A stretch of DNA of 64,000 nucleotides from Pterois miles (Eukaryota > Chordata > Actinopteri > Perciformes > Scorpaenidae): contig CAMQGK010000144.1 of NCBI GenBank assembly GCA_947000775.1, forward strand, positions 11,596,001-11,660,000. Reading direction: 5' to 3'. Of this stretch, positions 42,601-57,600 are shown in pieces. Both the position numbers and the translations under genes were made by a program. A model generated the notes under the pieces. It made no database searches, was not told where the DNA came from, and saw only the letters and a program-made list of their open reading frames with translations. Position 1 is the stretch's first letter. Every line of letters begins with the position of its first letter.

Positions 42601-45600
42601 TTTTTCTTAAAATGAAACTGTAGTTGTATACCCGGTCCTCTCCGCAGACCCAGGGTGGTGTGTGGAAGCTGATAACAGGGAGAAAAGCTGTGATCTCCAG
42701 CCAACGGATAAACAACTCCTCATCTGTGACCAGGTCTCCAGACAGAGAGCCACCTGAGGGGAAAGACAGAAAGAAAATTAAGAAACATTAGCTGAACAGT
42801 TGAGAACTTACTGTATATACTGTACTCTTTTTTTGGCTTTTGAAATTGGCAGAAATTGAGAAAAAGTGAGCTTGGTGATTGTCAGAAGTCCCCTTTTCTT
42901 TTGTACTGCACATACTAAAGTTTGGGACAAACCTGGAGACTCGCTGAAACCTGCAAAGATTGGACAAACCACATATAAAGCTTGTTTCCACCAATGTGCA
43001 TAGATATTTTAGTCTTTGTACCAAGGAAGGAGCATAACGACTGATCATAAGCAACTGGAGCTCTGACAGTAGACAACCCCAAAAATCCATCAAAAGTGGC
43101 GCTTGTCGCATTTACTTGGTCTAACAACAAATAAGGATGACAACCAGCAGCTTGTACTGGTTATACGCGGTGCAATTTGGGCCGTAAAGTCCATTAAAGC
43201 AGAGAAAGGCCTGTTTGGGTGAGATGCTGGATGGAGAAGCATGGGCAGCATGGACTGTATAGCCTACAAAGGGAACTGGAGGTGAGTGCACTTAGCAAAA
43301 TTTAGCTAAGTTCAGCTAAAGCTGTTTATTTACAGGTGACACACAAGTGATGTCATCGGTCGCCGATGTCAGTTGCAAATCAAAACGATTGGCGATCGAA
43401 TCTGAAGACTTCAGATTACAGTCTTTAGCCGATACTGTACATCACACATTATGATTTTGCCTGCCAACTGTGAAAAACAGCAGATTCTGGACACAAACCT
43501 GCTCCAACCCATCACTTGGTCCAATTATTTGAGGTACAGTATTTGTCTGAAAACATGTACACAGCATTCTGGATATGGCTTATATTAATCAGTGGTATTT
43601 TCTGGGCTTACACGACACAAATAATTCATTCATTCATTCATTGATACATTGATAGAAGAAAATAGTCGCAAGATCCTTGTACAACTCTCACACCTATAAC
43701 AGGAATTAATGTTACAGGAATAAAATCCATTTTTATTGCAAAAACACAGAGGATCAGATGTGTTGGTTGCCTGTTTTTTGTGTAATAGTGAAGTGTTATG
43801 CTCATTTTTGTTTTGATGAAGTATTAAGCACTGTAATGTACTATTAGAGGTGAGAAGTGACCCATAGGCTGTGGTATTACCTACTGCATCAGGAATGAGG
43901 AAGTTGTATCCCAGCAGAGTGTGGTGCAGCAGGGAGGGAATGATGCCCTTCAGGCCCATCGGGCTCCAGTCGGACTGCAAGGGGGTCATCCTCACAAACA
44001 GAGGCTTGTGGCTCGACCTGAGACACAAAGAGCAGCATAATAATCAGAAGCTGAAGGAGCAGCCTCACAATATGAAATATCCCTCTCAATAAACAGTTGG
44101 GTGAAATAATACTGTTGATGAGCAGGCCAGTTACATAAACTTAGTTTAAGACTAGTCTTGGCCTTAGACTGGCCTTAGATTGTCAGATTAGAGTAGTCTA
44201 ACTAAACCGGTCTGTCCCATAAATATTAAGACTTGCTTTGAGTAGGGAAGATAGCCACCTCTCCCCCAGTTAAGACTGAGGTGACACCTTTGTTGCTACG
44301 ATCTGTTAGGTCAGAGAGCTAACTATTTCAACTGTTTATCCATTATGTTAAACTAACCTTTAGCTAAATATTTTATTCATTAATTTTAGTAAAGTTTCAG
44401 CTAACTATTTCAACAGTTTATCCATTACTTATAGCAACTTGCAGCTAAATATTTCAACTGTTTCTTTATTAATTTTAGCTAAATTATAGCTAACTATTTC
44501 AACTGTTTATCCATTACCTTTAGCTAAATATTTCAACTGTTTATTCATTTCTTTTACTTATATGTCAACCGTTTGTTCATTACTTTTAGATGACTATTTC
44601 AACCGTTTATCCATTACCTTTATGCTGTTTTCCATTTCTGTTTTTGTTCTCCCAAAGGCTACATGGTGCGTTGTTGCTGTTGTGTCCATCCATTATTTCT
44701 CCTCTGTGAAGTGTCTTATTTCACCCATAATGCATTGCACGACAGGCTATCTAAGTCCGTCTTACATTAGTCCAATGTATTAGTCACTTATAGGGACGCT
44801 TTATGCGAAAGGTCAATTTAAGTGTTTATAGCAAATCTGACGTTACCGTGTCCCCGCTGTCACGATGGTGGAGTCTCCGATCCTCGTGGCCAGGTCGGCC
44901 AGCAGGCTGATATAATTGTCCCCACTGAGAGCCTGCGGCGGCCGCAGGGCTTGCTCCTCAAACAGATTTCCCTCGCCCCCCTCCAGCATGACATACTCCA
45001 TCCCCAGATGGGCCTGCAGGGATCCCACCCTGTCCAGGAACCAGCTCACCGCTCCTGGGTTGGTGATGTTTAGCTTAACGCAGAACTTTCCTCGCCACTG
45101 ACTCATCACAGGGATCTCAAGGACAGAAGTAGATTTCATTGTACACAACAGTGATTGGTAGTTATCAACCATGTTCGCACTAATCTGCTTTTTATCAAAC
45201 TAGACACAGATAGAAAAACTTGTGTGTCTGGTTTCTTTTTTATAAAGAGTTCTAATAGGTTGAGGAAGGTTCATTGTTTTCGACAGGGAATATGTTTTCT
45301 ATTCACCACAAAACAGCTACCAGTTAGCATGCAGAGGACTGTGAACACAGCTAAATGATGAGCTCCGCTCAGGTCTCACCAGCTGTCCCTGAGGGGCTGA
45401 GGGGAGGCTGAGCCAGTAGGCCTCGGTGCCGTCCATGAGGGAGGTGTGGAACTGCGTGGTGTCCACACCCAGGAAAGGGGACAGGGTGATGGAAATGTTA
45501 AGAAGCTTGACAAGTGGGAGGTCCCTGGTCAGTCTCATGGACATCCCCCTTTTCCTGCTGTTGAGGTAGTCATGGTCCTGCACAGAGACAGAAAGACACA

Positions 45601-48600
45601 CTGTGATGTCTGCATTAACAGACGTGTCAACACTTTGCATGAGAGAGGCAGCTTAACACCAGCGTCATTTAACAGAAATTATTATAAAATATGATGCACT
45701 AATGGACACTTCAAGTGTTCATAAACTGGCATAGTAAATAGCTTTATATTTGACACAATGATCTCTCCGTGCTTTGTAAACTACTAGCTGTGTCAGAACC
45801 CTTTAACACGTATTATAATCCTCTGGAATGTACATGGTAAAGTCAAACAGAGATTTCAGGTTACATAAGTGTGGAAGAAAACTTTTAAAGAACACAAAGA
45901 TTGACCCCAGGAGGTGAACCAGCTGTGGGAACTAAGAAAGGGTAGATTAGCACGTATTATGTAATTTCTAAGAAGTTTTTTGTTTCATTTTGTTCTGCTG
46001 AATTTAACTTCCACACAATTGTCAAAATACTTTGACACAAAGAAGAAAGATACATATGCTAGCATCTGTTTTTTTGCAAGTACGCTTGCAAATATTTAGT
46101 GTCTCGGAAATACGTTCAGAAACAAGGCAAACTTATTAATAACCCAAATTTTCCAATGCCTCCAATTCCAAACTAATACGGAAAATGGAAAAGAAAGGTT
46201 GCGGTGTGACTGATAATTTATGAAAACTTGTAAAACTGGAGTGAAAGAAAGGATCATTGTTGCCGGTCACACTTGTGTAGAGTCTTACACTTCATGGACA
46301 ACCACAAGTTTCCATGCAGCACTGTACACTTGGCTGATTCTTTATGGTATTTATGGAGGGGGACTGGGCGACAACAAAACTAGCATTTAATATCTTTGGT
46401 GTACTTCACATCGTAGGTATTGGAAAATCTTGTTCACCAAATTACATCGACTGACGTGTTATTCCTCTCATTTTCTTTTTAATCTTTTCACACCCTCTGA
46501 ACTGGTCATGGGAACGTACTGTAAGCACTGCGTATGTCTATAAGAACCTCTCTGCCTCCTCGTCCAGGTCAGATCGCAGCATCAAGCTGGTTTCACGATT
46601 ACCTCCTCAAGTTAGTCTTGGCTGACATCCCTCCTAATCTCAACACACCCAATTCTTCGCCGTCACACGGTGACCACGCTCAGAGCAACCTGAGATCAGT
46701 CAGGAGCGTCTCTGTCTTCTCTCAGCTATATTTGTTTTGTAATGGAATATCACTGGGTATTGACTTAGATCCACTTGACAGTGGTGGTGGTGGTCCTGTT
46801 GCCAGGCAGTTCCCAACAACTTTCATGTAACTGGATAAATGTGAACCAGCGATAAACATCACCTGCCCTTTTTTTTTTTTTTTTTACCAGATATGGTAAG
46901 TTTAGAATACCTGAAACATATTAGGTGAGCATGATGTATCAGGCTTTAAGACATAATTCAAGAAGAGGCCCGCAGGTAGTGTGGGCTGCACAATTTTTCA
47001 ACATAGAGCCTTAAACCATCATTTTTTTCTTTGTTGTGACATTTCTGTGAACCTGTCCTCCCTCCCGCCCGTCTCAGCACCCTGGAGCTCCACTTTCATC
47101 TCTATCCTTGACCAGTTTTGAGCCTCTGACTGATGAACCCTCAACAGCCCCACAGCCCAGATGGTTGAGGAGGAGGACTACAGGAGTCTACGGCTACATG
47201 GAGCGAGAACCGGCTAAATAAAGACGAATAAAAGAAAACTGGTACCAAAAGAGATTCATATAGTCGTAGGCTACTGTACTGTATAGACTATGAGGTTCCC
47301 AGGGTGTAACAGAAAGTTAAATATTGCAGATACGAACATTTTTGGGGGAGATAGCTTCTCTGTAGTATACATATACATTTAAATGAGCAGAGCCAAAGAA
47401 ACAAAGTGCCAGATATTTAACAAGTTTGCATAAAGAATAATATTTGGTCCCATGAAATGGCACTTCACAATTCATCTATTTTCTGCTGAAACATGGTATT
47501 GAAATCGGGCATAACCTAAATAGGGAGAACTGAACTTTAGGGAAAGAGACAGTTTTTTGGATTTGTTAAAAAAAAAAAAAAACTTTTTTAGCGTTCAGAT
47601 TTTTGCCATTTGATTCTGTAGCGACAGTTCAAGGTGCTAAATGTGAGATTGGGACCATTTCTATTGCCTCTGCATGGCTCTGAACATGGCAACGGCTGGG
47701 CTGGCAGCTAATGATGCTAACAGTGCTAACAGTGGAAAGAACGTCAAAAGTGCTGACAGAGCTACATGGTCACAACCTTCCAGCTAAATAATTTTTTTAT
47801 GTAGTAGGATGAACATAGCACGCTCCAGGGATGACGTATTTTTATAGGCCAGCCAGGAAGATAGCATTGACCTGGTTCCCTCCACAAAAAGCCAGTGAGA
47901 TTTTACCACTGGGTTTTGGATTATGGCAGAAAATAACACACACAACACCAACTACACTACGGTCACATGAATGTGACGATACACAGCGAGGCGGTGAAGC
48001 CAAACAAGTCGCCGTGAGGATGTTTCATAGTCTCATTTAGTCACTTAGTAGTAACCGCCTTTTTTAAATACACATAAAGGCTTCAAAATTCTGATGTGGG
48101 ATATTTACTGATGTATTTTATATAGTAGAATAAAACATTGAAATCTCTCCAGTTTGTGTTAATCACACACCTTATTTCAGGCATTTAACTATAAACCCAC
48201 TGACTTCCAGGCGAGGGAACTGGAAATGCCAACTCATTTCCAGGTTTCAGGGCTCATTCCTGCAGAAATCTATTAGCTACATGACTGCCATCTATTTGTG
48301 TCTCCAGAGCAGGTTTGACTTTGAAAGATTCCCCAGTTTGCTAATAGATTTTGAGGTTGGTGGTGTAGAGACAATACGATGCGGTGCAGTGCAGTGTGTT
48401 GCAATATGGTACAGTATGGTGCAGTGCGGTGCACTGGAGTATGGTTTGGTGCGGTGCAGTATGGTACAGTATGGTGCAGTGAGGTATGTTGCAGTATGGT
48501 ATAGGGAGGTGCAGTAGGCGGTGAGGAGCATGTACCATATCGGAGAGGAGGGTGGTGGAATGTTCATTGAGGCTGATGACTCCCTGCCCCAGCTGGTGTC

Positions 48601-51600
48601 TCCTCAGACGATTAGAGAAGGTCCTCAGCTCCCTCTCCACCTTCGGCCCTGAATCCACATTGGCGAGCAGCTTCCAGAACGGCAGCCTGTAGCACACACA
48701 CAGAGGAATGATACAGAACCTGGATGGGTTTTAGATTATGACTCCCTAAACACCCACAAAGTTTCAGTTAGAGCTCACTGGTCCCACAGAAACAGAATCC
48801 CCCCTCTTACAAGGAAATCCCCACTAATCTAAATCTGAACCAAACTAACCACAGCGTGTTCATGTTGGGCAGCTCCCTGCTGTGGTGGGACAGTTGTTGC
48901 ACTGCTTCCTGGTGGGCAGCTTTCACGTCGGGGGCCACACACACTGTGTACTGCAGGGGGAGACGCTCCATGCTGGGAAGCGACTGCAGGCAGAACTGCT
49001 GTCTGCTGTCCACCCCCAGCTGCAGGGGGATATCAGGAGATACGAGCACTGCCACACCTGCGCGGTGGGGAGCAGAACAGGAGATGTTAGTTCATTACAT
49101 CACGCTTGTCAGAAATTCATAATATAACGTCTCACTTAAAACAGATAGAAGGTGGGCCTTGCGGTAAAGCAATCAAAAGCAGTGTAAGTATGAGACGGTC
49201 CGTTGCGGATTCCTCTTATATGACATAGTGATACTGAGACCGGGATGAGTGTGACGGATGGCGTGTTGTGGGAGGTAGAGTGTGGGCTGTGTCAGCTGAT
49301 ATTGCTCCACTCAGATGTGAGAAAAACACTCCCTAGAATGAGATATAGCAGTATGCGGTTAGATGAGTTTACACCGGGACTGCTGGCAACTTCCAAGTAG
49401 GTAGGTTACACTGTTGCACACCAACAAGAGGAGTCTGGTGTACATATCCAAAGTCACATTGAAGATGACGCCATTTTATTTCTTCAGGATCTCTTATTCA
49501 ATCACAGTGACAAAACGAGCACAGAATAAGAGCTAAGATGAAGAACACCTGCAATTAAATTAGCCAACTTTCTGAAACGCTCTCGTTTTCTCTCCTACTG
49601 TATGTATGCGCAGCCTTTCAGAGGCCGTGTGAAATGATAAGATAATTGTGTCCGCAGATGTAGCTGCCCTGCGAGGAATGCCTCGTCCCTCTCAGGTTAC
49701 CACTACCCCCCTATCCTCACCACTTCTCACCCGTCCTGACTCCTACCTTCTCCCTCCCAGCTTTAACTACCTTCCTCTGGGTCTGTCCCATCTCAGATCA
49801 GCAGAACCCAGCCAGTACTGGACGGTCAGAGCCTCCAATCCAGACTCTGACTCGGGGTCCACCCTTGCTCTAGTTTTTTGCACAATCTACCGAAAGTTTT
49901 TGGATTTAGGGAGTTAATCAATGGACAGATTTAGGGTGCAAGACCTGTTTTTCAAAGCAGGCAGACTTGAGACCTGAGTCTGAGAAAGGGGGCTTGGCTT
50001 ACCTCAGGAACCCTATCTAGTTTCAATGGGCTTTCTGTTCTCATGCAGGCGAGGACCACGAGTAGGCAGGATACTCATGTAGCGGTCCATAATCAGATTA
50101 ATAGTTTCAGAGATCAGCACTCAAGTGCTGCATAAAGCCCAGTGAAGAGCCTTCGACCGCAGGGTGATTCTCACGTGTTTGCAACGGATAATGTCAAAGA
50201 GATACTGGTAACTCCTCAGCTGCCCCTCACAAGGTATTAGGTCACCTCTCAACTGCTTGTTATAGATTCATAATGGCAGATAAATGTAGATTTTTTTTTT
50301 TGCCAGAAAGGCGTCTATATAGTTAAACCGCAAGGGATGAAAAGGCTAAAATGAATTTTTAATCAAGAAAAGGTGCCATGAAACTGTGCATGTCAATAAC
50401 GTCCACATACAGTGGAGTAGGAAATGAGGCTGTGGTGAAAATGTTCTAGCTTTATGGAAGGATGGAAGAGGAATGCAGGCAGTGGAAATAGAGGCGACCC
50501 GAGTACACCAGACACCGAGCAGCCTCGCAGAATGATGTGCAGATGCAACACGCTGCAGCACAGTGTATTTCACCAAAGTGCACACAGGGTGGAGAGTAGA
50601 GTTTACAAGCACGACTTCTGAAGTCATATTTAATTTTTATGGGAAATGACACTGAAGGGGCCTCAAGGAAACGGGACAATCTGGTCCAAAACAGTCGTAC
50701 CTTTCATTCCATCTTTAACTAAACATGCAGATTTGAATGTTAAATATACTAAATCCTGTCTTGTGTGTTTATACAGTTCTACTCAAAGCACTTTGCCTGA
50801 ACCGGTGTGCATTTTCAGAATGAAATGAACTTCTAACCTCTTGTTATATAAGTTCAGCGCTCCGTACGACGCAGACGCACATCTTCTGAACGGTATCTCT
50901 AGATGCGTGTGTGTACCAGACGGGAGCAGGAATCAATAAGCGTTATTTAAAGAAAGTGAAGCAGGTTTGAGGCCTTGAGTTACAGCCAAGGTGGGGTGCA
51001 CAGGAGCTAAAGGGGAAGCGAGGGAGAGGGGGGACCCTATTTTTAGAACAATTCCTTAAACACGCCAAGCTTCCCCCGAAATATTTTCCACTAGCTCTCA
51101 AAAGCAAAATTATACGCCTGACTGGCCGCATCCGTTTACCTTCAAAGCAGCAGATAGGCAAAGGTAAGAATGAATGAAGTTTACTGGGCAGATTCGATCG
51201 ATTTGACACACACATGCCTCAATTTTTTACAGCTTTTTTTTATGGCTGTTGAGCGAACACATAAATGAAGCAACCTTGGATCACCACTTCACTGGCATAT
51301 GAGCATTCTCACACACTTTTTTTAACGGGACCATAAAGGTTCTGCACTTCCTCTCGCTCGGTCTGAGCTGAGCGCGTGGAGGTGGCGGCGGAGGTGACCC
51401 TGTGCACCCTCCGATGGGTCAGGAAGGTTTTAATGTGGCCTCTAGGCCCTCGGAGAGCGGCTGGTCCGGGTGGAAAACCCTGCTGCTGCAAACCAGATGG
51501 GCTCCACTCTTTTACCTGTCATATTTATACTGTTATTTATGACACCTGTGCACACTTACAGACCTGACCGGAGTTATAAAAGGTGCATTCAAATGCTAAC

Positions 51601-54600
51601 TATGTGTGTGCGTGCAAGTGTGTGTCTTTGCATGTGTGTGTTCAGGCATGCATTTCCTTAACAATGGAAACTTAGTTTCTGTGCCCAACCTCAAGAAATT
51701 GATGGCCACAAAACTGGGATCTTGCCATGGTAGTAAATTTCCAATTCCACTTATTGAAAAAAATAATGAAACACTAAAGAGGACTTTCTCTGCACCACTT
51801 CTATCATCAATCAGCTTTATTGTTTCGAGTGTAAGACGCCGTGTTCTGCACAAATATCACAAGCAGAAATGTAAAAATGGATCAGACAAGGAGATCCCAC
51901 ATTTAAATACTTTGATGTTTTCATTTATTTCATTCTTAGCTGGTGAAGTTAGCATACTGCTGATGTTTTCAGATTAATTTCAGATAAAGAAGTGCTCGCT
52001 GAAATTTAGTTTTCAGATAATTTGTAAAAGGTATCAGTATTTAAGAAAGGAAAAAGCTGACCTGAATAACCACAGACTGATCACGTTTTGTGTTTATGTT
52101 GATGCACACTGTGACAGCGCTGTTGTCTCAACTCTCCATTTAAAAAAGTCCCTCTCTTGCTTGTTGTCCTTGGTGGAAAGTATTAGGTAGGAGATCGACT
52201 GTGGAAAATCTTGCGGGATGACTTTCATATATACAGTAGTCCTCTCATACAGGAGATGACAGTGTGCTTTTAACAAAGCTTCAGCTGGCTAAGTGAGTCA
52301 TTGTTAAAGTGTTTCACCTCTTGCTTGTCCGCGAGAGTCGAGGTTTCAGGGCAGCTGCCCAGGGACCTCCTGGTGACCTCTTGAGTAACATGGCGGCAGC
52401 TTGTTTTCCTTCTACATGCAAGCTGAATTTATTCATTTATTTATGTACTTTATTTTTCTTTATTTATTTTTATTTTATTTTATTTCATTTTTTAAAAGTT
52501 TTATTCATTTATTTATTCATTCATGCTGGGGAAATACTCAACCGGGAGATATTCAGAAAAATAATAATGAAAAATAAATATAACATAAAATATAAGAATA
52601 AAACACTTGAAGACAAAAAAGCTGTCACTCCTCCTGTGTTGTCCGTTATTATTTTATACTAAAAACAAATAAAGTAACAGCCAAAACTGATGCATTTTTA
52701 AAACATCTTTTCTGTAGATGTTGTGCACTCAGACTGATGAGTAACAATCATTTTGTCTGTGGTCCTGTTGCTTCTTTTGCTATTTCTCCCCATTAAGTCA
52801 CCATTGAGTCTACTTATTGCTCCCTCTCATCCATGTCATTATACGGTTCTGATGTATCAAATATAGCTGATTAAGTATCATTATCTGAATGAAAAAAATC
52901 AAAGTCCATGCCGGATACATAAGTTTTATCCCTATCCGTGCATGTTGTGCTTGGCCGGTTCCCTCCGAGAGACCGAACAACAAATGAGCAGGAGCAGTAA
53001 AGTATCATTTCTTTGTGTCCGCATGGAAAGATTGAGTCAGAGATTGAAATAAAGAGAAAAGGGGTGGGAGGTGGTGAGGCAAAGGGGAGAAAAAAAAAGA
53101 TGATAAAATGAACGATGGAGAGACCAGAGACATGAAGAGAGAGAGAAAGAGGTGGTCTACAATCTGCAGGAGAAGCTGTCATGTGTTATAAGTCTGGCAG
53201 AAAGTATGTTTGATCCTAATCTCTGATGCACACTTCATAAAGGCCAGCATGGAAAAAAGCAGATATGGAGAGACAGTGGATAAATTACTTTTTATTGGAT
53301 CCAGAGCTAAGTGATGTCAAAGCTAGAGCTATCACACTCTCACTTATTACAACAGCCGGCTGTGAAAACAAAACTGATCTCTCCAAGTCCTTATTTGTAA
53401 TGATGAGATGGGGAAACTTTGATGAGAGCCAAGTTATCAGTTTGACGTAAACATGAAGTATCTGAATGAGGCCCTCTGTGTATAAATAATTCTCATATCA
53501 AAACAAAAAGAGCATTTTTCCACTTTTCCCCGTCAAATATAGAAATATATTGACAGTTGTGTGCTCATATCCCAAATAGGATAATACAGAATCAAATATG
53601 AGCATTCAAATTACTATAGTCTCATATCTGTGTGTGTGTGTGGCTAAAAGACCTGGATAGAAATACATTCTTTGTTTTTCTTATTTTGTTACATATGTCA
53701 GATTGCTCCTTTCAAATAGACATTTTGATTATTTAATTATTTCTAATCCCTGCACTGAAAAATAAATATGTCTGTGGCTATATAAAATAAAATATTTCAA
53801 AAGGAGCCAGAACTAAAGCTTAAACTGACACTGTAAATATGGCATTTTTATTTATTACGACTTAGCAAATTTAAATTACAAATAGACAAACAAACAAATG
53901 AAAAAAAAATCAGGAATAAATCATTATTATAATTAATTATAATAATTATTGTTTATTTTAAATGCTGACCCTCGATGGACACCGTAGAGCAGTAATTATA
54001 GACAGAGCCTATCTGAAATAACAAATTGAACTGTTTGTGCAGCTACACTTGGTTTCATTTATAGTTTTAGGACACAGAGACAAAGACTCCCTGTCAGTTA
54101 AAGTATTACTGCCATGTGATTTGACTAAGTGTACTAATTATTTTCCAAAGTATACAGTATGTACCTACTGTAAACGTTTTACATTTGCTCACTGAAACAC
54201 GTGTAAATTGTATCCTTAAGTAGTAGGAGAGCAAAAGTAGGAGTAAGCCCCGAAAGCTTTGGGACAACGTATGTTTTTAATGCAGGATGTAGCTTCAGTG
54301 ATATCTAAGCTGTTCTTAGTAGCCCAGTTGTTTTTGTATGGATAAAGACAGGTGGGCTGTGACAAGTTCCTCCAGTTGGCAAACCTCTCAAATGTCCCTC
54401 TACTGCACAGCTGCATATATCTTCTCTCCTGTGGCTACGCTACACTTTTCTACCGCTTCTTTACTTTGCTCCTCGTTGCGCTCCCTGCTTGTTTCTCTTT
54501 AATATTAACTATAACGGTAACAGTATGCAGTCGCTCTGTTTTGCTCTTTAACCGTCCCCAGGAGTCCTCTCAGCTTAGTAACATCAGTCATAGCTCCATA

Positions 54601-57600
54601 TTGCCTACCACATTCACAATGTGCTCCTATGACTAACTAGAGTCAGTGGAGACAGGTCCCATACATACATACACACCAGTCAGCTGTGAAGCCTAATATT
54701 ACACTAACCCTGCAGCATGCAGTTTGCTTTCCAGACAATGGATTCATGAAACAAAGCAGCATCCTCATAGCTCTGCAGCAGATTTGTCAGTCCGTAAATT
54801 ATGAATAAAATTCACCAAAATAATCAAGACATGTGGCGACTCTTTCACTTTTTTTATGACTGCTGGAGTGCTGCCTTTCACAAATCTGTTTTGAGCAAAA
54901 CAAACATAACATGGTCCTTTTTTCACCCTGAAGCAAGCACACCCGCAACTAATTTAGAAATGGGGTGAAATCATAATCCTAAATGAAAATGGGGTTTAAT
55001 AGTATCAAACATGGTCAGTCAATCTCCTCTCATCTGGTTAAAAGTTGGTGTTCAAAGCAGTTTTTACTGAGAGGATATATGACTGACTGAAAAGTCTCAC
55101 ATGCAAATAGAGTTATTATATTTATAAGCTGAATTCACTTTAATGTTTTCTGTACATTTTTTCTTGGAAACACAACAATTAACACAATATGGTTATAAAT
55201 TACATTCAGTCTATATATATAAAAAAGATTAGTTTTGTATGTTGTTTTTATTTTACTGTAAGTGATTTTTAGTTCTGCATTCAATTAGATTTGGTCTGTT
55301 ACATGCAAAAATAACAATGTTGTGCTGCCAAAACGAGGAACAAATCAATAATCTGATTAAACCTTCACACGGTTGCATAAACCCACAGTTTCCCACAATG
55401 ATCCTGTTTATTATCCACACACAACGGTGGATTGTTTTTCTCCATAAAAGCTGCTTATAATTGTTTCCTGTCCTGCAAAAATAACACAGTTATTATGACT
55501 CGACCACATCACGCTGTTTGTTGCAGCTGCAGTCAAATACAAATTCAGATTTAATTTAAATAGCACATTTCATATGACAGGTGTGGACAAATGTGCTTCA
55601 AGTCATCTATCGCAGTTTAAAATGAGATGTTTCAGGTACTACTTTCGTCAGAGCTGTTGGAAAGAGGAGGATGGCAAATGCAGCTGTTGCAGTCTGGTAT
55701 TTATGATGTTTTTAGGATAAAAGTAAGAGGGAATAAATGTGGTCCAACCAGTCTGATGTGCTCGAGAGCACAGATGTGTGTGGTTATTTTGCAAGAGCAG
55801 CTTAAACAGGATTCAGTCAACAGTTTATCCAAGGTAACCATTGGATCTGCGTATTACACAAAAAAGAGACAAAGAGCAAAAAGTGCATGTAACTATCCCT
55901 GTAATGAGGAGATGAACCAGCCCTCATACATGATGCAAAGTCATAATAATGACTTGTAATGCCAGTAATAATGCCAGTAATAATAACTCTGTCATGATGC
56001 CATTACTGCCACTACTGAGCTGAATGTGTATTCTTGAAACATTTAGTATATCAATTTGTCTGACTATGAAAGGTGCACAAGCAGCAGTTTTGATGTCAGT
56101 CTTAATGTAACACCAAAGTAGAAGTGCGTCAGTAGATTGCACAGCGCCCTATCGTGCCTATCCTCCCACCAGGGCTCATGATGAATCACCAGAATACAAA
56201 GTTGCTGTCACTGCAGTTCAAAAAAATTGCACTTTTCTACCTGCAACGCAGGACCCTACCAATCTGGTGGTTAGCACTTTGTTAGTGTTGATGAAATATA
56301 TTCTTGACACATAAAACAAATTTGCAACATAACAGCCTTTGTTTAATTTGAACTTGTGAGTTGCCTGGGGGAAGAAGGACAGTCCAGCTTCATTAAAGAG
56401 GACCTATCATGCTTATTTTCATATGCATACAGTGTGTGTATATTAGATGTCTCCTAGAATATGTTTACATGGTTCACAAAATGCTTCATTTTTCCCAAAC
56501 CGGCTGCGATGCAGCACCTCTCTTCACCCTCTCTCTGAAATGCTCTTTTTGAGCTCCAGTCTCCTCTGATTGGTCAGCTGGCCTACTCTGTTGTGATTGG
56601 TTAATCAAACCAAACTCTTCTAACTCCACTCCAGCTCCACTCTAACTAGCATTGTTTGAGAGTGTACCAAAATAGCCGCTAGGCAGATATTTAGCAAATG
56701 TGTTACTTGGTGACATCACCATCTTGCGGAAGAAAAGGCGGGACTTCAATCAAGGTGTTTCATGCAGTTCAGCAGCAGTGTTTCGGTGGAGCCTTTGGCG
56801 TGGACTTTGGGCTTTGTAACTCTGCGTAACTTTTACATGCACAAAAAATATATATAAAAAAGCAAAGGAAAGGGGAAATGGCACACAGCATAATAGGTCC
56901 TCTTTAAAATGATTCATCAATAATAATATCCGCTCATCCTAGGAATAGGAAAGCAGCCAAGTACAAAGTACAATACATCTTCAGTTGTGAAAAATGATTC
57001 TCTCTGAGGCACACTATGTAAATCTTAGAGCCAAACAAAAACATCCTTGAACTTTACAGCAGATATATCATGTTAAATATACCTTTAATGCTCCAATAGG
57101 CATCGCTGTCATTGCTGAGCATCAGTTTGCTATGTTTGGGGGGCTATGTACAGTGTGTGTCCGCGAGCCGTTACTTGGCAACGTTCAAACAGTTGTTCCC
57201 ATCGGGATCTCATCTCATCTGTGTGTGTGTGTGTTTTTTTTTTTTTTTCTTCTCTGTGCGAAGCTAAACGGAGAAACAAAGGGTTACAGGGTCCTGACAA
57301 TCAGTGCCGCCCTCTCACAAGGTGGAAAAGGGATTTAAGTCATGTGATTCTCTTGTTAAGCCCGCCACCGAGTTACATAACATCCCAAAATGTGTATGGC
57401 CGCGTGTGTGCCTGTGCATTTGTCTCTGTCGGTATGTGAATGAATGTGTGCGTGTGACACTGCTGCAAAACAATCAGCAAAGTCATAACGGATGATTGTT
57501 TGTGTCACCTCACTGGCTGATGTCACACTATTTTGCTCAGATCTAGTCGCCGTTGGCACTTTAACATGGTAGCTACTCACTGCAGACACACACACACACA

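Noticed and set aside
53923..53946. 24-nt perfect AT palindrome
   Set aside because: Entirely A/T in a very AT-rich stretch; likely chance or polymerase slippage.
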